From Bacteroidota bacterium (lineage in GTDB: Bacteria > Bacteroidota > Bacteroidia > UKL13-3), in assembly GCA_018883485.1 (NCBI GenBank), contig VEQB01000054.1, forward strand, positions 1 to 10,657: 10,657 nucleotides of DNA, written 5' to 3'. A program made the translations under genes and the position numbers. Of the stretch, positions 7,654 through 10,657 are shown piece by piece. Every line of letters starts with the position of its first letter. The first letter of the stretch is position 1. The notes under the pieces were generated by a model, which saw nothing but the letters and a program-made list of their open reading frames with translations, ran no database searches and was not told the origin of the DNA.

Positions 7654-7798
7654 CCTCTCGTCTATTTTGCTTATTAATTTTAGGATTCTTAATTATAAAG
7701 AAATAAAGCAATGCTACTACTATTGCAGCAAAGAAAAACTCTGTAATAAACCAAAATAGAAACCCTGCAGGTGCTGGCTCTTCTAATAATATCATCAT
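7640..7798 (-). CDS. Small single-span membrane protein, unrecognised (52 aa)
   Basis: This short gene fills the gap between the RmlD-like reductase and the HhH gene. It begins MMILLEEPAPAGFLFWF, has one hydrophobic segment at about 13-36 (GFLFWFITEFFFAAIVVAL and onward to II), then a polar tail with basic residues (KNPKINKQNRR) and an acidic end (EDEED). Its ATG overlaps the stop of the upstream gene as ATGATG/TGA (4 shared bases), and its last 14 bases overlap the start of the HhH gene. Without it there would be an unexplained 141-base gap in an otherwise packed transcript; with it all three genes overlap. Both overlaps and a coherent membrane protein make it likely to be real. I do not recognise the family and give no function; a role alongside the membrane-anchored HhH protein is only a guess from position. 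Confidence 0.7.
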   Translation of the reverse strand: MMILLEEPAPAGFLFWFITEFFFAAIVVALLYFFIIKNPKINKQNRREDEED

Positions 7799-8700
7799 GC
7801 TTGTGCTTTTAATTGTTGATCCAAAATCGCTAAGCCTTCTTCAAAACTATGTGGCTTATATCCTAATTCTTTGATGGCTTTATCTAAAATAAAACCAGTA
7901 ATGGGCGGGCGTTTAGCAGGTTGTTTTATGCCTTCACTGGTGCTCATGTTTAAAAGGGATTTATCTAGCTTCCAATAAGAGGCCACTTTAAACACTAAAT
8001 CAAAAACACTCATATAATCTCTACCACTAATATTGTAGATACCTTGTGCTTTTTTATTAGCGATGAGCGCGCAACCAGCAGCTAAATCTTCTGCCAAGGT
8101 GGGCGTTCTAAACTGATCGCAAACTACATTAATTGATTTTCCGATTTCTAAAGCTCCTTTTGCCCAAAGCACAATGTTACTTCTGCTCATGTCACTAACA
8201 ATTCCATAAACCAAAACAGTTCTGGCAACAGCCCAACTTTTGGCTTGTTGCATCACCAATTGCTCGGCCTTCCACTTAGAGTGACCATAATAACTTAGGG
8301 GGTCGGGAGTTTCTTCTTCGGTAACTGGCCCATGCGTTCCGTTAAAAATAAAATCTGTAGACAAATGAATAAGATGCACCCCATGCGCGTTGCAAGCATT
8401 GATTAGGTATTGAACCGCATGCACATTTAATTGGTCGCAGCCCTCCTTATCAATTTCGCAAGCATCTACATTGGTCATTGCTGCCGTATTAATAATTACT
8501 TGCGGTTGGTATTTAGCAACAACAAGCATCACAGCAGTTTCATCCGAAATATCTAAACTATGGTAAATGTAACCATTTTGATTTGGGTAGCGATCTTCGC
8601 CACGTGCGGTTGCAATAAGTTCATGTTGGCTTTGGGCTCTGTAATAGTCTATTAATTTCTGACCCAATAATCCATTACTTCCTGTAACAAGTATTTTCAT
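7795..8700 (-). CDS. RmlD-like NAD(P)-dependent sugar reductase (SDR superfamily)
   Basis: 301 residues. The N-terminal Rossmann motif is GSNGLLG at 7-13. INTAAMTNVDACE (70-82) is typical of the dTDP-4-dehydrorhamnose reductase (RmlD/RfbD) family. STD at 114-116 and Y138-x3-K142 in YYGHSKWKAE give the SDR catalytic triad, and FRTPT (197-201) lies in the substrate-binding half. RmlD reduces dTDP-4-keto-L-rhamnose to dTDP-L-rhamnose in the cytoplasm, but rmlA, rmlB and rmlC are not in this window. The substrate is therefore unproven, and a related nucleotide-sugar reductase role is possible. It is the first gene of a minus-strand run of three overlapping genes and is divergent from miaB across 138 bases. 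A TAATTTTG at 8713-8706 matches the -7 consensus but lies only 5 bases from the ATG and has a badly spaced -33, so I do not call it. Confidence 0.88.
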   Translation of the reverse strand: MKILVTGSNGLLGQKLIDYYRAQSQHELIATARGEDRYPNQNGYIYHSLDISDETAVMLVVAKYQPQVIINTAAMTNVDACEIDKEGCDQLNVHAVQYLINACNAHGVHLIHLSTDFIFNGTHGPVTEEETPDPLSYYGHSKWKAEQLVMQQAKSWAVARTVLVYGIVSDMSRSNIVLWAKGALEIGKSINVVCDQFRTPTLAEDLAAGCALIANKKAQGIYNISGRDYMSVFDLVFKVASYWKLDKSLLNMSTSEGIKQPAKRPPITGFILDKAIKELGYKPHSFEEGLAILDQQLKAQA

Positions 8701-8787
8701 TTTGCCAAAATTAGACCATTGATAACCAAATTAAAATTTTTATGAACGAATAAATACGATAATTACGAAAACATTTTAATGATAAAA

Positions 8788-8804
8788 TCTGCCACTCTGG
8801 CAGA
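8788..8804. promoter_or_regulatory. Perfect 17-bp palindrome upstream of miaB (possible operator)
   Basis: TCTGCCA, a 3-base spacer CTC, and TGGCAGA form a perfect 7+3+7 inverted repeat, the only GC-rich block in an AT-rich 138-base gap between the divergent RmlD-like and miaB genes. It starts where the -33 element of the miaB promoter should be. The very short loop and lack of a following T-run fit a dimeric regulator site better than a terminator. I do not recognise the regulator. Confidence 0.45.
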
Positions 8805-8820
8805 AAATTAACTATATTTG
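8788..8820 (+). promoter_or_regulatory. Candidate Bacteroidota promoter for miaB
   Basis: TATATTTG at 8813-8820 is a full match to the -7 consensus TAnnTTTG. With 21 bases between, TCTG at 8788-8791 stands in for the -33 TTTG (one mismatch). Transcription would start about 12-15 bases before the ATG at 8839. The -33 position is the first arm of the palindrome at 8788-8804, so a protein bound there would block the promoter. Confidence 0.5.
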
Positions 8821-8838
8821 CTAGCCAAAAAATAAAAC

Positions 8839-10221
8839 ATGCGAGGAGTTGTTGCAGAAAATGTGGTAGAAAATGCCACAAGGAACTTATATATTGAAAC
8901 TTACGGCTGTGCTATGAATTTAGCAGATAGTGAAGTAGTGGCTTCCATTATGGCCGATAAAGGTTTTAAAACCACCCAAGACATTAAAGAGGCCGATGTA
9001 GTTTTTGTGAATACCTGTTCGATTAGAGACAATGCGGAGGCGCATGTTTGGGGAAGACTTAAAGAGATTAAGCATTACAAGAGAACAAATCCTGGCTTAA
9101 TTGTAGGAGTTTTAGGGTGTATGGCAGAGCGACTCAAAACACAATTTTTAGAGAAGGAACAAATTATAGATATCGTAGTGGGGCCAGATGCCTACAGAGA
9201 TATTCCTCAATTAATTACCCAAGTGGAAGAAGGCCACAAAGCGGTTAATGTGCTCCTATCTAGAGAAGAAACTTATGCAGAGATAACTCCTGTAAGATTG
9301 AGTTCTAATGGGGTAAATGCATATATTAGCATTATGCGTGGTTGCGATAATATGTGCACCTTTTGTGTAGTGCCTTTTACACGTGGTAGAGAAAGAAGTA
9401 GACCTTCTGTATCCATTGTTCATGAGGCTATAGAATTATACAAGCAAGGTTACAAAGAAGTTACCTTATTGGGTCAGAATGTAGATTCTTACAAAGAAGA
9501 GGATGAGGCTGGAAATATAAGCTGCAACTTTGCACAACTGTTAGAAAAGGTGGCTCAAATTGCCCCTGATTTAAGAATTCGTTTTTGCAGTTCGCACCCT
9601 AAAGACATAACGGATGAAGTATTGTTTACCATAAAAAAGTATGACAATATTTGCAATTACATTCATTATCCTATTCAAAGCGGAAACTCTAGGGTTCTTA
9701 ATTTAATGAATCGCACCTATGATAAGGAATGGTTAAAGAAAAGAGTAGATAGAATTAGAGAAATCATACCTAATTGCGGTTTATCTACCGATGCCATTGC
9801 AGGATTTTGCACCGAAACAGAAGAAGAGCATAAAGACACCTTGGAAATGTTTGAATATGCGCAATTCAATTTTGCCTTTATGTATCAATACAGCGAACGC
9901 CCGGGCACCTTGGCTGCACGCAGATATGCCGATGATATACCTGCAGAGGTTAAGAAAAGAAGATTACAAGAAATCATCGAGGTTCAGCATAATATAAGTA
10001 AAAAACTTAACGAAGCAGAAATAGGGAATGTGCATACGGTATTAATTGAAGGTTTAAGTAAAAAGTCGGATCAAGAATTAAGAGGAAGAAACGACCAAAA
10101 CACGGTGGTTATTTTCCCAAAAGAAGATTTGAAAAAGGGTGAATACGTAAAGGTATTGATTGAAAGATATACCCAAACCAGCTTGTGGGGAAGAGTTATT
10201 GAAAGGGTAAATAAGCCTTAG
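8839..10221 (+). CDS. miaB: tRNA-2-methylthio-N6-dimethylallyladenosine synthase MiaB
   Basis: 460 residues, full length. MiaB is a radical SAM methylthiotransferase that adds a methylthio group at C2 of i6A37 in tRNA, giving ms2i6A37. The N-terminal domain holds the three Cys of the auxiliary iron-sulfur cluster: C24 (TYGCAMN), C60 ([11 protein letters not shown]) and C94 (LGCMAER). The radical SAM CxxxCxxC is C169, C173 and C176 in [14 protein letters not shown], followed by [18 protein letters not shown] (275-283) and [10 protein letters not shown] (351-360) also match the family. A TRAM RNA-binding domain occupies about 393-457. The usual GCQMN reads GCAMN here, a small deviation next to a cluster ligand. 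The ATG is the only plausible start; the family's conserved sequence begins about 17 residues in. An MtfA-like gene follows after 4 bases. The palindrome upstream hints at regulation. Confidence 0.97.
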   Translation: MRGVVAENVVENATRNLYIETYGCAMNLADSEVVASIMADKGFKTTQDIKEADVVFVNTCSIRDNAEAHVWGRLKEIKHYKRTNPGLIVGVLGCMAERLKTQFLEKEQIIDIVVGPDAYRDIPQLITQVEEGHKAVNVLLSREETYAEITPVRLSSNGVNAYISIMRGCDNMCTFCVVPFTRGRERSRPSVSIVHEAIELYKQGYKEVTLLGQNVDSYKEEDEAGNISCNFAQLLEKVAQIAPDLRIRFCSSHPKDITDEVLFTIKKYDNICNYIHYPIQSGNSRVLNLMNRTYDKEWLKKRVDRIREIIPNCGLSTDAIAGFCTETEEEHKDTLEMFEYAQFNFAFMYQYSERPGTLAARRYADDIPAEVKKRRLQEIIEVQHNISKKLNEAEIGNVHTVLIEGLSKKSDQELRGRNDQNTVVIFPKEDLKKGEYVKVLIERYTQTSLWGRVIERVNKP

Positions 10222-10225
10222 CCTT

Positions 10226-10657
10226 ATGCCAAGCGAAGCATTTTATAATACCTGGGATGGTTTTCTGCAAAAATATCATTTGTACTACAGAGACCTCAGC
10301 GAAACGGGGAAAAAGCGCTTCGTAAAAAGGTTATATTCTATTTTAAATAATGTAGAAATTATTGGCAAAAGTGGCTTAGAAGTGACCGAAGAAATAAAGA
10401 TACTAGTGGTAGCAAATTTGGTTCAACTCACCTTTGGTTTAAAAGAATTTTGGCTTTATGGTTACGACTATATTCACTTGCATCCAGAGGCTTTCTTTAT
10501 TCAAAAAACAGGAGAAACGGTAACGGGCTCTACTTATAATTCTAAGATTATAGCCTTAAGTTGGCACAACTTTGCCTTTGACCATTTGCATCCTCAAAAA
10601 GGAAGAAGTGTGAGTTTGGCCCAATATGCTTTAGCTTTATTAAGAACCGTGTACAAT
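10226..10657 (+). CDS. MtfA-like (peptidase family M90) homologue with altered metal site, 3' end outside window
   Basis: The ATG is 4 bases after the miaB stop, and 144 codons run without a stop to the window edge. The sequence follows the MtfA pattern as I know it: YYRDLSETGKKRFVKRL (20-36), IIGKSGLEVTEEIKILVVA (45-63), FGLKEFWLYGYDYIHLHPEAF (70-90) and IIALSWHNF (108-116). MtfA is a cytoplasmic zinc peptidase whose HExxH normally follows the LSW segment, in a context like G-x-N-x-x-L-HExAH-AL. Here the matching stretch is GRSVSLAQYALALLR (126-140), so by eye the two metal-binding His and the catalytic Glu are A132, L136 and Q133. This suggests a non-catalytic relative, unless a metal motif lies beyond the window. 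Co-transcription with miaB is likely. Confidence 0.72.
   Translation, partial: MPSEAFYNTWDGFLQKYHLYYRDLSETGKKRFVKRLYSILNNVEIIGKSGLEVTEEIKILVVANLVQLTFGLKEFWLYGYDYIHLHPEAFFIQKTGETVTGSTYNSKIIALSWHNFAFDHLHPQKGRSVSLAQYALALLRTVYN

Noticed and set aside
8798..8821. Possible sigma54 promoter (TGGCA ... TTGC) before miaB
   Set aside because: The GG and GC dinucleotides are about 21 bases apart, far from the spacing of the -24/-12 elements. The TGGCA is better explained as an arm of the palindrome.

Overview
The window looks like a chromosomal segment of an environmental member of the Bacteroidota. The base composition is AT-rich. The DUF1501 protein ends in a type IX secretion system (T9SS) sorting domain, which is characteristic of that phylum. 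Several intergenic gaps carry the Bacteroidota -7 promoter element TAnnTTTG instead of a sigma70 -10 box. I see no RNA gene, insertion sequence, CRISPR array, phage gene or origin, and no gene-free stretch longer than about 200 bases.

Layout. (1) Positions 2-1985, plus strand: the 3' end of a DUF1800 gene followed by a complete DUF1501 gene, a pair of secreted proteins of unknown function that often occur together. (2) Positions 1972-4365, minus strand: miaA, a TerC-family membrane protein and lipB, closely packed. lipB converges on and overlaps the DUF1501 gene. (3) Positions 4366-4568: a leader or spacer with a candidate promoter and a terminator-like hairpin upstream of miaA. (4) Positions 4569-6853, minus strand: an acyl-CoA dehydrogenase gene whose stop overlaps the start of a family-4 glycosyltransferase gene. 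(5) Positions 6934-8700, minus strand: an RmlD-like reductase, an unrecognised 52-residue single-span membrane protein overlapping its neighbours at both ends, and a membrane-anchored helix-hairpin-helix (ComEA-like) protein. (6) Positions 8839-10657, plus strand: miaB and, 4 bases later, the start of an MtfA-family peptidase homologue that runs off the window.

MiaA and MiaB carry out successive steps of the same tRNA modification (i6A37, then ms2i6A37) and lie about 4.5 kb apart on opposite strands. LipB belongs to lipoate attachment. The other genes are housekeeping or envelope genes with no obvious common pathway.

Most of the window is ordinary core genome. The points most worth a second look are the MtfA homologue, whose zinc-binding HExxH appears replaced by AQYAL; the small overlapping membrane-protein gene; a perfect 7+3+7 palindrome over the predicted miaB promoter; and the hairpin in the miaA leader. 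I found no convincing new multi-gene system.
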